Below are positions 1-5,297 of a stretch of 5,297 bases of DNA, piece after piece (position 1 is the stretch's first letter; each line of letters starts with the position of its first letter). The stretch is from Thermoleophilaceae bacterium (GTDB lineage Bacteria > Actinomycetota > Thermoleophilia > Solirubrobacterales > Thermoleophilaceae): contig JACCUC010000236.1 of assembly GCA_013812065.1 (NCBI GenBank), forward strand, positions 1 to 5,297, written 5' to 3'. Below the pieces are notes generated by a model, which worked only from the letters and a program-made list of their open reading frames with translations, was not told where the DNA came from and did not search any database. Position numbers and translations under genes: made by a program.

Positions 1-2
1 GC

Positions 3-65
3 CGAGCCGCGCGGCTCGGGCTCGACGCCGCGGGCGGGGTGCTGAAGCGCCTCCCCCGCCCTTGA
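3..65 (+). CDS. C-terminal end of an unidentified upstream gene (partial)
   Basis: This frame is open from the left edge and ends at a TGA (63-65), giving 20 residues with a leucine/arginine-rich tail (… GGVLKRLPRP). Eighteen of its 20 codons end in G or C, as in the neighbouring real genes. The stop overlaps the TTG start of the next gene (TTGA, 62-65), the usual arrangement for translationally coupled genes on one transcript. Too little is visible to name a product. The other two forward frames are also free of stops over much of this stretch (frame 1 stops at 43-45), so the assignment rests on codon pattern and the overlap and is tentative. Confidence 0.4.
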   Translation, partial: RAARLGLDAAGGVLKRLPRP

Positions 66-922
66 GGCAGCGCTCGGGTCGCGCCCGGCGGGCGGTTGCG
101 ACCTTCTGGCGGCGGGCCTACGAAGACGACCTCGCGGGCCTCTCGGCGATGGTCGCCTACAACCTGCTGCTCTCGATCCTCCCACTCGCCCTGCTCGGGC
201 TCTTCATCGCCGGCAAGGTGCTCGAGAGCGGCGAGCTCGAGGGACGGGTGCTCGAGGATCTGCGCACGCTGTTCCCCGCCACCGCTCGGGCGACGCTCGT
301 GCAAGCGCTCAAGGAGATCCGCAGCTCGTCGACCGGGTTCGGGATCTTCGCGCTCGTGGCCAGCGTGTGGATCGGCTCGTCGTTCTGGGGTGCCCTCGAC
401 ACGGCCTTCTGCCGCATCTACCACGTGCCCTGCCGCGGCTGGGTCCGCCAGAAGCGCTTCGCGCTCGCCATGCTCGTCGTGGTGCTCGCGTTCATCGCCG
501 CGACCGTGGCGGTGCCCGCCCTCCAGAGCCTGCTCGTGGCCGGCCGCGAGGATCTCCCGTTCGGACTCGCCGAGGTCGATGTAGTGGTCTTCGCCGGCTC
601 GCTCGCCGTGGGCATCGCGATCATCTTCGCCGTCCTGTGCGCGATCTACTGGTCGGTCCCGAACCGCCAAGTCCCTTGGCGGGCGGTCTGGCCGGGCGCG
701 CTGTCGGCGACGTTCGCCATCGCCGTCGTCGACTACGCCTTTCCGATCTACCTGTCGTCGATCTCGACGCTCGCCCGCTTCGGGACGACGTTCGTCTTCC
801 TCCTGATCGTGCTGCTGTGGTTCTACGTGCTCGCCATGGTCATCCTCATCGGGGCAACGATCAACTCGATCCGCTTCGAGCTCCACGAGACCGGTGAACT
901 GCGGCCGAAAGATGGGCCATAG
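62..922 (+). CDS. YihY/virulence factor BrkB family membrane protein
   Basis: This is an integral inner-membrane protein of 286 residues, within the usual size for the YihY/BrkB family. The family was once mislabelled as ribonuclease BN. Its molecular role is not settled, and transport or envelope functions have been suggested. Six hydrophobic segments are visible at about residues 30-52, 92-112, 133-157, 173-197, 206-230 and 240-268. Family-typical features are the FWRRAYEDDL stretch before helix 1, AYNLLLSILP within helix 1, a WxxxxxSFWGALDTAF segment near 103-116, and the final helix with LLWFYVLAMVILIGATINS. The start is TTG at 62, which leaves 14 residues before the conserved FWRRAYEDD. 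No clear Shine-Dalgarno sequence precedes it, but it overlaps the stop of the preceding frame, which suggests coupling. The frame is open further upstream to the window edge, so a slightly earlier start cannot be excluded. The C-terminus is a short charged cytoplasmic-looking tail. moeA follows after 36 bases with no evident terminator. The family call is firm; the function is unknown. Confidence 0.9.
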   Translation: MRQRSGRARRAVATFWRRAYEDDLAGLSAMVAYNLLLSILPLALLGLFIAGKVLESGELEGRVLEDLRTLFPATARATLVQALKEIRSSSTGFGIFALVASVWIGSSFWGALDTAFCRIYHVPCRGWVRQKRFALAMLVVVLAFIAATVAVPALQSLLVAGREDLPFGLAEVDVVVFAGSLAVGIAIIFAVLCAIYWSVPNRQVPWRAVWPGALSATFAIAVVDYAFPIYLSSISTLARFGTTFVFLLIVLLWFYVLAMVILIGATINSIRFELHETGELRPKDGP

Positions 923-950
923 GGCGGCGCGCGGACCCCGCTCGTGGCGT

Positions 951-954
951 GAGG
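951..954 (+). promoter_or_regulatory. Ribosome binding site deciding the moeA start
   Basis: GAGG lies four bases before the ATG at 959. A second in-frame ATG at 968 sits 13 bases away, too far for this site, so 959 is the better start. The choice changes only three residues (MTS). Confidence 0.5.
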
Positions 955-958
955 CAAG

Positions 959-2188
959 ATGACCTCCATGGCGGAGCGCCTTCTCGACGTCGCGATGGCA
1001 CGCGAAAGCGTGCTCGCGGCGGCGCGACCGCTCCCCCCCGAGCCGGTCGAGCTCACGGCGGCGCTCGGACGCGTGCTGGCCGAGGACGTGGCGAGCGACG
1101 GAGCCCTGCCCCCCTTCGACGCCTCGGCCATGGACGGGTTCGCCGTTCTCGCCGGGGAGGCGGCCGAGCTCGAGGTCGTGGGCGAGTCGCGCGCCGGCCA
1201 CCCCGCGGACCGCGCTCTGCGCCCCGGGGAGGCGATACGGATCTCGACCGGCGCGGTGGTGCCCGAGGGCGCGGAGGCGGTCGTGCCGGTCGAGCGGACC
1301 GAGTCCGACGACGGGATCGGGCCGGCCGACCGCCGGCGCGAGCGGGTGCATGTACCCGAGCGTTCCCCGGGCGACCACATCCGCCGGTCCGGCGAGGATG
1401 TGGGTGCCGGCGAGCTCGTGCTGTCGGCCGGGGTGCGTCTCGGTCCGGCCGAGGTGGCCGTGCTGGCCTCGCTCGGGAGGCCGGAGATCCTGTGTGGGCC
1501 GCGGCCGTGCGTGGCCGTGCTCGTCACCGGCGACGAGCTCGTCGAGCCCGGTACGCCGCTCGGGCAAGGCCAGATCCGCGATGCGAACGCCTTCGCCCTC
1601 GCCGCACAGGCCGAGCGCGCCGGTGCCCGCGTCGTGCGCCGGGCGGTCGTGGCCGACGACCTCGAGGCGACCGTCGCGGAGCTGGCCGAGGCGCTCGAGA
1701 TCGCCGATGCGGTCTGCGTGTCGGGAGGCGTCTCGGTCGGTCCTCACGATCACGTCAAGCCCGCGCTCGCTCGCCTCGGGGTCGGCGAGCGCTTCTGGGG
1801 CGTCGCGCTGCGGCCCGGCAAGCCGACGTGGTTCGGCCTCCGCGACCGCACTCTGGTCTTCGGACTGCCGGGCAACCCGGTCTCGGCGATGGTGACCTTC
1901 CACCTGTTCGCGCGCCCGGCGCTCGAGCGCCTCGCCGGAGCGGCGGAGCCGGCGCGGCCACGCGCCTTCGCCGTGCTCGACGAGACGGTGGCCCGTCATC
2001 CCCTCCGCGACCAGGCCGTACGCTGCACCGTCACGGTCGCGTCAGACGGCTGGCACGTGAGGCCGACCGGCCCGCAGGGATCGCATGTGCTCACCTCGAT
2101 GCTCCGCGCCGACGCGCTCGCTGTCATACCGGCGGGAGAGGGTGAGGTACCCGCCGGGGACCGGGTGGACGTCGAGCTCCTGCGTTAG
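959..2188 (+). CDS. moeA: Molybdopterin molybdotransferase MoeA
   Basis: MoeA is a cytoplasmic enzyme that inserts molybdate into adenylylated molybdopterin, the last common step of molybdenum cofactor synthesis. The 409-residue length matches full-length MoeA. Motifs in order: PFDASAMDGFAV (52-63, with the conserved Asp59), RISTGAVVPEGAEAVVPVE (94-112), the HIRRSGEDV loop (140-148), the start of the MogA-like domain with VLVTGDEL (187-194) and the IRDAN segment (206-210), GGVSVGPHDHVK (256-267), the ALRPGKP loop (283-289) and GLPGNPVSAM (302-311). The C-terminal beta domain runs from about 330 and ends with the usual QGSHVLTSM…A…AVIP…V…G pattern. All substrate-loop motifs are intact, so an active enzyme is expected. 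No other cofactor gene (moaA, moaC, mobA, mogA) or molybdoenzyme is visible nearby, so its pathway partners must lie elsewhere. It is 36 bases downstream of the YihY gene on the same strand and probably shares its transcript, as no good promoter is seen in the gap. Confidence 0.97.
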   Translation: MTSMAERLLDVAMARESVLAAARPLPPEPVELTAALGRVLAEDVASDGALPPFDASAMDGFAVLAGEAAELEVVGESRAGHPADRALRPGEAIRISTGAVVPEGAEAVVPVERTESDDGIGPADRRRERVHVPERSPGDHIRRSGEDVGAGELVLSAGVRLGPAEVAVLASLGRPEILCGPRPCVAVLVTGDELVEPGTPLGQGQIRDANAFALAAQAERAGARVVRRAVVADDLEATVAELAEALEIADAVCVSGGVSVGPHDHVKPALARLGVGERFWGVALRPGKPTWFGLRDRTLVFGLPGNPVSAMVTFHLFARPALERLAGAAEPARPRAFAVLDETVARHPLRDQAVRCTVTVASDGWHVRPTGPQGSHVLTSMLRADALAVIPAGEGEVPAGDRVDVELLR

Positions 2189-2207
2189 CGCTCACCCGGC
2201 CTCCCGG

Positions 2208-2213
2208 TAGCGT
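2208..2213 (+). promoter_or_regulatory. Possible -10 element of a near-leaderless promoter
   Basis: TAGCGT fits the TANNNT form of actinobacterial -10 boxes and ends 8 bases before the GTG at 2222. Transcription would then start at, or within a base or two of, the start codon. No Shine-Dalgarno sequence precedes this GTG, which agrees with leaderless translation. The six-base match is weak by itself, and no convincing -35 was identified. Confidence 0.35.
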
Positions 2214-2221
2214 TAGACCGC

Positions 2222-3004
2222 GTGAGGAAGCGCGACCCGAGACGACTCTGGCGGCGCCGCCGCCACGCCCAGGCGCGAGTCCGCGTGCTCCGCACACGTG
2301 ACGAGGGGGTCTCGGCCCGCGGCGGTGTGACGACGGTCCAGTCGGCGGAGATCACCCTCCCCCAGGCCGAGCTCGAGGGACTCTGGAGCCCCGAGTACCT
2401 CGAGCGTCTGGCGCGCACCTACTGGCTGTGGATCGGGCGCACCTCGCTCGGACTCCTGCGTGTGCTCTACACCGCGACCTCGCGCGAGGTGGTCGTGCTG
2501 CGCCGTCCGCTCGTCCTCCTGCGCTTCTTCGCGCCCGAGTACGACGTCAGCGCCAGCGGCGGCACGGTGACGTGGCGGATCAACCGGGGCCTCCTGGTCG
2601 CGCCCGCGGGCCGCGGGGAAGGCTACCTGCGCATGGATGTCGAGTGGCGCTCGGAGGATCCGGCGACCGGGGAGGTCACCCTGCTCGTCACGTCGCAGGT
2701 GGCGAACTTCTACCCGGCCATTCGGGGGCGGGGCTGGTTCTCCCGGATCGGGCGGATCATCTACCGCTTCACCCAGCTCAAGATCCACGTCCTCGTCACG
2801 AACGCCTTCTTCCGCTCGCTCGCCAACCTCGACCTCGCCCCGTCGGTCGTCGGCAGCCTGCGCGGCAGTACACCGGGGGTCCCCGACGCGGACGAGTTCG
2901 AGGCCGTGCGGCGGCTGCGAGCGGAGCGAGAGGCGGGGGAGCGGGGGCCGGACCGAGAGCGCGGCGAGGGCGCTGCCGTGCGGAGTGGCGGGGCGGCCGC
3001 CTGA
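2222..3004 (+). CDS. Conserved-looking protein of unknown function (260 aa)
   Basis: I do not recognise this protein as a named family. Coding is supported by a long frame with strong G/C third-position bias, well-formed residue composition and its fit between moeA and the convergent glpX. Residues 1-35 are very basic (RRLWRRRRHAQARVR) and could be an unstructured tail. The ordered core spans about 40-215. It starts with a helix-rich part around LWSPEYLERLARTYWLWIGRTS (54-75). Alternating strand-like segments follow: REVVVLRRPLVLLRF (88-102), GTVTWRINRGLLV (114-126), GYLRMDVEW (134-142) and VTLLVTSQVANFYPAI (152-167). A long helix-like segment around IIYRFTQLKIHVLVTNAFFRSLANL (179-203) ends the core. 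This strand-then-long-helix order resembles SRPBCC/START-like lipid- or ligand-binding folds, but that is a guess from pattern only. There is no signal peptide and no clear membrane helix. The tail (222-260) is charged, Arg/Glu/Gly/Ala-rich low complexity. The start is GTG 2222; in-frame GTGs at 2285 and 2327 are alternatives that would remove much of the basic tail. Confidence 0.75.
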   Translation: MRKRDPRRLWRRRRHAQARVRVLRTRDEGVSARGGVTTVQSAEITLPQAELEGLWSPEYLERLARTYWLWIGRTSLGLLRVLYTATSREVVVLRRPLVLLRFFAPEYDVSASGGTVTWRINRGLLVAPAGRGEGYLRMDVEWRSEDPATGEVTLLVTSQVANFYPAIRGRGWFSRIGRIIYRFTQLKIHVLVTNAFFRSLANLDLAPSVVGSLRGSTPGVPDADEFEAVRRLRAEREAGERGPDRERGEGAAVRSGGAAA

Positions 3005-3044
3005 ACCGGCTCAGACAGGGTCCGAGGCGGCCACGCTCGCGGCT

Positions 3045-3069
3045 CCGGGCGACCCGCCCGGGCTAGCCC
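3045..3069. terminator. GC-rich hairpin between convergent genes, candidate bidirectional terminator
   Basis: The 58-base gap between the unknown gene (ends 3004) and glpX (stop codon at 3063-3065, minus strand) contains a perfect six-base-pair stem, CCGGGC (3045-3050) with GCCCGG (3056-3061), around a five-base loop. It is followed immediately by the overlapping 10-base palindrome GGGCTAGCCC (3060-3069), which contains the glpX stop codon. There is no T-run on either side, so it is not a classical intrinsic terminator. In high-GC bacteria such stems without T-runs are common between convergent genes. Its role is inferred from position. Confidence 0.4.
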
Positions 3070-4088
3070 TTGCGCTCGGCGCGCTCGTAGTCGCGCAGCT
3101 TGGAGCGGTCGTGGCGGGCATGCACGCGCCGCACCGTCCCCGACCGCGAGCGCATGACTAGCGACTCCGTGGTCGCCCCCTGTGGACTCTCGTAGTGCGC
3201 GCCCTGGAGCACATCGCCGTCGGTCACCCCGCTGGCGGCGAAGAAGACGTCCTCGCCGGCGACCAGGCGGTCTGCGTCGAGCATCTCTTCGAGGTCGTAG
3301 CCGGCGTCGAGGGCGGCCTGGCGCTCCTCGTCGTCGCGCGGCCACAGCCGGCCGACGATCTGGCCGCCGATGCACCTGATGCCCGCCGCGGCGAGCACGC
3401 CCTCGGGCGTGCCCCCGATGCCCCAGAGGAGGTCGGCCGGCGAGCGCTCGGTGACCGCGAGCAGCGCCGCCGCGACGTCGCCGTCGGGTATCAAGCGGAT
3501 GCGCGCACCGGCCTCGCGGATCTGGCGGATCGCGTCCTCGTGGCGGGGGCGGTCGAGGACCACGACCACCACGTCGCGGATGTCGGTCCCCTTGCGCTCG
3601 GCGATCAGCCGCAGGGTCTCGGGCAGCGGGCGGTCGAGGTCGAGCAGATCGGCGTGCTCGCTGCCGGCCGCCATCTTCTCCATGTAGACGCAAGGGCCCG
3701 GGTCGAACATCGCGCCGCGCTCGGCCAGGGCGATCACCGCCAGGGCGTTGGGCGCTCCGCGCGCGCACAGCGACGTCCCCTCGAGCGGATCGACGGCGAT
3801 GTCGACCTCGGGAGGCGAGCCGTCCCCGATGCGCTCGCCGTTGTAGAGCATCGGCGCCTCGTCCTTCTCGCCCTCCCCGATCACCACCGTGCCGTCCATG
3901 CGCACGGTGTCGAGCAGGGCGCGCATGGCGTCGACGGCGGCTCCGTCAGCCGACTCCTTGTCGCCCATCCCGACCCACCGCGCGGAGGCGAGCGCCGCCG
4001 CCTCGGTGACCCGTACGAGCTCGAGCGCGAGGTTGCGGTCGGGCGTTTTCTCGGACTCCGGAGCAAACACGGTATCCGGCTCAGCCAT
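3063..4088 (-). CDS. glpX: Fructose-1,6-bisphosphatase class II (GlpX)
   Basis: This cytoplasmic metal-dependent enzyme hydrolyses fructose 1,6-bisphosphate to fructose 6-phosphate, the committed step of gluconeogenesis. The 341 residues match the family length. Conserved pieces are the N-terminal RNLALELVRVTEAAALASARWVG (18-40) leading to GDKESADGAAVDAMR (42-56), VVIGEGEKDEAPMLYNGE (68-85), DIAVDPLEGTSLCARG (96-111), RLIPDGDVAAAL (198-209) and GIGGTPEGVLAAAG (223-236). By alignment to E. coli GlpX, the metal and catalytic acids D33, E57, D85, E88 and E213 correspond to D48, E72, D100, E103 and E229 here, and all are present. I chose the ATG at 4086-4088. The frame stays open upstream to an ATG at 4263-4265, but those extra 59 residues are basic and unlike the family, and they run through the divergent control region. 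A -10 box lies 10 bases before the chosen ATG. The gene is convergent with the unknown gene and divergent from egtB. As actinomycetes often rely on GlpX as their only fructose bisphosphatase, it is probably important for growth on non-sugar carbon. Confidence 0.97.
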   Translation of the reverse strand: MAEPDTVFAPESEKTPDRNLALELVRVTEAAALASARWVGMGDKESADGAAVDAMRALLDTVRMDGTVVIGEGEKDEAPMLYNGERIGDGSPPEVDIAVDPLEGTSLCARGAPNALAVIALAERGAMFDPGPCVYMEKMAAGSEHADLLDLDRPLPETLRLIAERKGTDIRDVVVVVLDRPRHEDAIRQIREAGARIRLIPDGDVAAALLAVTERSPADLLWGIGGTPEGVLAAAGIRCIGGQIVGRLWPRDDEERQAALDAGYDLEEMLDADRLVAGEDVFFAASGVTDGDVLQGAHYESPQGATTESLVMRSRSGTVRRVHARHDRSKLRDYERAERKG

Positions 4089-4098
4089 CAGATGGTTG

Positions 4099-4104
4099 AT
4101 TCTA
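4099..4104 (-). promoter_or_regulatory. glpX -10 box (near-leaderless promoter)
   Basis: Read on the minus strand, TAGAAT matches the TATAAT consensus at five of six positions. Ten bases (CAACCATCTG) separate it from the glpX ATG, so the transcript should begin only a few bases before the start codon. No Shine-Dalgarno sequence is present, which agrees with leaderless or near-leaderless translation. I see no good -35 at the expected distance, where the sequence is C/G-rich. This box stands out because the surrounding DNA is very GC-rich. Confidence 0.6.
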
Positions 4105-4109
4105 CCTTC

Positions 4110-4183
4110 GCCTGCGTCCGGGGGCGTGCCGGAGCGCAGCTTCGCCCACCGGCACCTTCGGTGCTTGGGCCGCGGACGCAGGC
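4110..4183. repeat. Nested and competing inverted repeats in the glpX-egtB control region
   Basis: An outer perfect 11-base inverted repeat pairs GCCTGCGTCCG (4110-4120) with CGGACGCAGGC (4173-4183). Inside it is a two-part hairpin: GCCCA (4144-4148) pairs with TGGGC (4166-4170), then GCACC (4152-4156) pairs with GGTGC (4160-4164) around a TTC loop. A third perfect pair, GTGCCGG (4126-4132) with CCGGCAC (4149-4155), uses the same bases as the inner hairpin, so the two cannot form together. The octamer GCTTGGGC also occurs twice, at 4163-4170 and 4203-4210, 40 bases apart. The region lies upstream of both inferred transcription starts, so a DNA-level role (regulator binding) or a separate small RNA is more likely than an mRNA leader structure. 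Function is unknown. Confidence 0.6.
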
Positions 4184-4231
4184 CCATAGCGTCTTCGCGC
4201 CAGCTTGGGCGGCACCGTAGCCATCTCGTAA

Positions 4232-4260
4232 TGGACATTTCCCGTGCCGGGGTATACAAA
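4232..4260 (+). promoter_or_regulatory. Candidate egtB promoter
   Basis: TGGACA (4232-4237) matches the TTGACA -35 consensus at five of six positions. It is followed after 17 bases by TACAAA (4255-4260), four of six against TATAAT. The overlapping TATACA (4253-4258) is an alternative -10 with 15-base spacing. Transcription would start near 4267, about six bases before the GTG at 4273, making egtB near-leaderless like glpX. This supports GTG 4273 over the in-frame ATG at 4231, which would lie upstream of the transcript start and has no ribosome binding site. Confidence 0.5.
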
Positions 4261-4272
4261 GCCACCCCCGTC

Positions 4273-5297
4273 GTGAGCCTCGCCGATCTCGCACCACTGC
4301 CCCTCGGAGGGGTCGACCCGCTGCCGAAGGAGCGGATCGGCGACCTGCTTGTCGAGGCCCGTGAGCGGACGCTCGCGCTCGTTGACGGGCTCTGCGACGA
4401 GCAGATCGACCATCAGTACTCGCCGATCATGAGCCCGCTCGCGTGGGACCTCGGCCACATCGCCGCCTTCGGGGACCTGTGGCTCTCGCGCGCGGTGCCG
4501 GGCCTGCGTTCCCTGCGGCCCGACCTGTTCGAGGTCTACGACGCCAGCGAGACCCCGCGCTCGAGCCGGGGCGAGCTGCCCTTCCTCCCGTGCGCGGACG
4601 CGCTCGCCTACGGGCGAGCCGTCCACGAGCGCGCGCTCGTGGGGCTCGAGGACCTCGACGTCTCCCCCTCGGGGGACCGCCTCAACGCGCACGGCTTCGT
4701 CTGGCACCTCCTGATCCAGCACGAGCACCAGCACAACGAGACCATGCTTCAAGCGATGCAGCTCGCCGGTGGGGAGTTGCCCGCCCCGGCGCTTTTGAGC
4801 GGGCTCACGTGCCCGGACGTAGTGAGCTCCGCAGCCGGTCCGGAAACGGTCACGATCGAGGCCGGTCCGGCCCTCATCGGCGCGGGTCCGCAGGGCTTTG
4901 CCTACGACAACGAGCGCCCACGACACATCCTCGAGCTCGAGGCGTACGAGCTCGACCGCGAGCCGGTCTCGAACGGCGCGTATCTCGAGTTCGTCGCGAG
5001 CGGGGGCTACCGACGCCGGGAATGGTGGTCCGAGGACGGCTGGGCCTGGCGCGAGCAGGAGGCGGCCGAGCGCCCGCTGTTCTGGACCGACGACGGGCGC
5101 GTCCGCCGCTTCGACCGGATCGAGCCCCTCGACCCCGCCCTTCCGGTGGCCCACGTCTGCTGGCACGAGGCCGAGGCGTTCGCCCGCGCCCACGGCAAGC
5201 GCCTCCCCACCGAGGCGGAGTGGGAGAACGCGGCGACCTGGGACCCTGCGGCCGGGCGGCGGCGCGCCTGGCCGTGGGGCGACGAGCCGCCGACACG
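4273..5297 (+). CDS. egtB: Ergothioneine biosynthesis sulfoxide synthase EgtB (3' end cut by window)
   Basis: EgtB is a mononuclear non-heme iron enzyme. It uses O2 to join the sulfur of gamma-glutamylcysteine to the imidazole of hercynine (trimethylhistidine), giving gamma-glutamyl-hercynylcysteine S-oxide, the central step of ergothioneine synthesis. The 341 visible residues run off the right edge; family members are about 420-450 long. The N-terminal DinB-like domain (about 20-165) carries the iron ligands: His62 in WDLGHIAAFGDLW, and His150 and His154 in the HX3HXE motif HEHQHNE (150-156). Arg96 and Arg99 in TPRSSRGELPF match the arginine pair that binds gamma-glutamylcysteine in mycobacterial EgtB (Arg87/Arg90). 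The C-terminal formylglycine-generating-enzyme/C-type-lectin-like domain begins near 195, with FAYDNERPRH (209-218), EPVSNGAYLEFVASGGY (230-246), EWW…GWAW (250-259) and, near the edge, CWHEAEAFARAHGKRLPTEAEWENAA. No stop or frameshift is seen. The start is GTG 4273; the ATG at 4231 would add 14 residues that do not look conserved. egtC or egtD may follow outside the window. Confidence 0.95.
   Translation, partial: MSLADLAPLPLGGVDPLPKERIGDLLVEARERTLALVDGLCDEQIDHQYSPIMSPLAWDLGHIAAFGDLWLSRAVPGLRSLRPDLFEVYDASETPRSSRGELPFLPCADALAYGRAVHERALVGLEDLDVSPSGDRLNAHGFVWHLLIQHEHQHNETMLQAMQLAGGELPAPALLSGLTCPDVVSSAAGPETVTIEAGPALIGAGPQGFAYDNERPRHILELEAYELDREPVSNGAYLEFVASGGYRRREWWSEDGWAWREQEAAERPLFWTDDGRVRRFDRIEPLDPALPVAHVCWHEAEAFARAHGKRLPTEAEWENAATWDPAAGRRRAWPWGDEPPT

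Noticed and set aside
823..1527. Minus-strand frame (234 codons) across the YihY/moeA junction
   Set aside because: It is Ser/Thr/Arg-rich with no domain, and it overlaps two well-supported genes.
949..2145. 398-codon plus-strand frame overlapping moeA, starting at a GTG
   Set aside because: The product is Arg/Gly/Ala-rich low complexity typical of a shifted frame, while the moeA frame carries every family motif.
4110..4183. Riboswitch in the glpX or egtB leader
   Set aside because: The competing hairpins suggested one, but the inferred transcript starts lie outside them on both sides and I see no known riboswitch core.
3195..4220. Long plus-strand frame (341 codons) opposite glpX
   Set aside because: GlpX on the minus strand is complete with all five metal/catalytic acids. 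The antisense product is His/Arg/Asp-rich without family features.
4089..4265. N-terminal extension of glpX to the ATG at 4263-4265
   Set aside because: The added residues are basic and unlike GlpX N-termini, and they span the -10 box and inverted repeats of the divergent promoter region. The ATG at 4086-4088 gives the family length.
4102..5193. Long minus-strand frame (363 codons) opposite egtB
   Set aside because: The plus strand here encodes an unmistakable EgtB with all catalytic motifs. The antisense frame is a by-product of G/C-biased codons and has no recognisable domain.
1..5297. Mobile element, CRISPR array, tRNA or toxin/defence system
   Set aside because: No transposase or integrase motifs, no regularly spaced repeats, no cloverleaf sequence and no defence-type domains were seen. 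Composition looks uniform apart from the short AT-richer promoter spots.

Overview
The window is a GC-rich, densely coded bacterial chromosomal segment. The G/C-dominated third codon positions, GTG/TTG starts, a gamma-glutamylcysteine-type ergothioneine gene and a class II (GlpX) fructose bisphosphatase all fit an actinomycete-type organism (Actinomycetota). A Thermoleophilia/Solirubrobacterales-like lineage is my guess from the general look of the proteins. No rRNA or other phylogenetic marker is present, so this placement is an inference.

Layout, left to right. (1) Positions 1-65 hold what is probably the last codons of an upstream gene, whose TGA overlaps the TTG start of the next gene. 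(2) 62-922 (+) is a six-helix YihY/BrkB-family membrane protein. (3) 959-2188 (+) is a full-length molybdopterin molybdotransferase (MoeA). (4) 2222-3004 (+) is a protein I do not recognise, with a conserved-looking core between a very basic N-terminus and a low-complexity C-terminus. The gaps between genes 2-3 and 3-4 are only 36 and 33 bases, so the three could be read together, although gene 4 may also have its own near-leaderless promoter. (5) After a 58-base convergent gap containing a GC-rich hairpin, 3063-4088 (-) is glpX. (6) A 184-base divergent control region (4089-4272) carries a good -10 box for glpX, a plausible promoter for the next gene and a set of nested and competing inverted repeats. 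(7) From 4273 (+) to the right edge runs egtB, the ergothioneine sulfoxide synthase. It is cut off by the window end, with about the last fifth missing.

The genes do not form one pathway. They cover molybdenum cofactor synthesis (moeA), gluconeogenesis (glpX) and a low-molecular-weight thiol antioxidant (egtB), plus one membrane protein and one protein of unknown function. There are no mobile elements, CRISPR arrays, tRNAs or rRNAs, and no sign of an exotic system. The parts most worth a second look are the divergent glpX/egtB control region and the unrecognised 260-residue protein.
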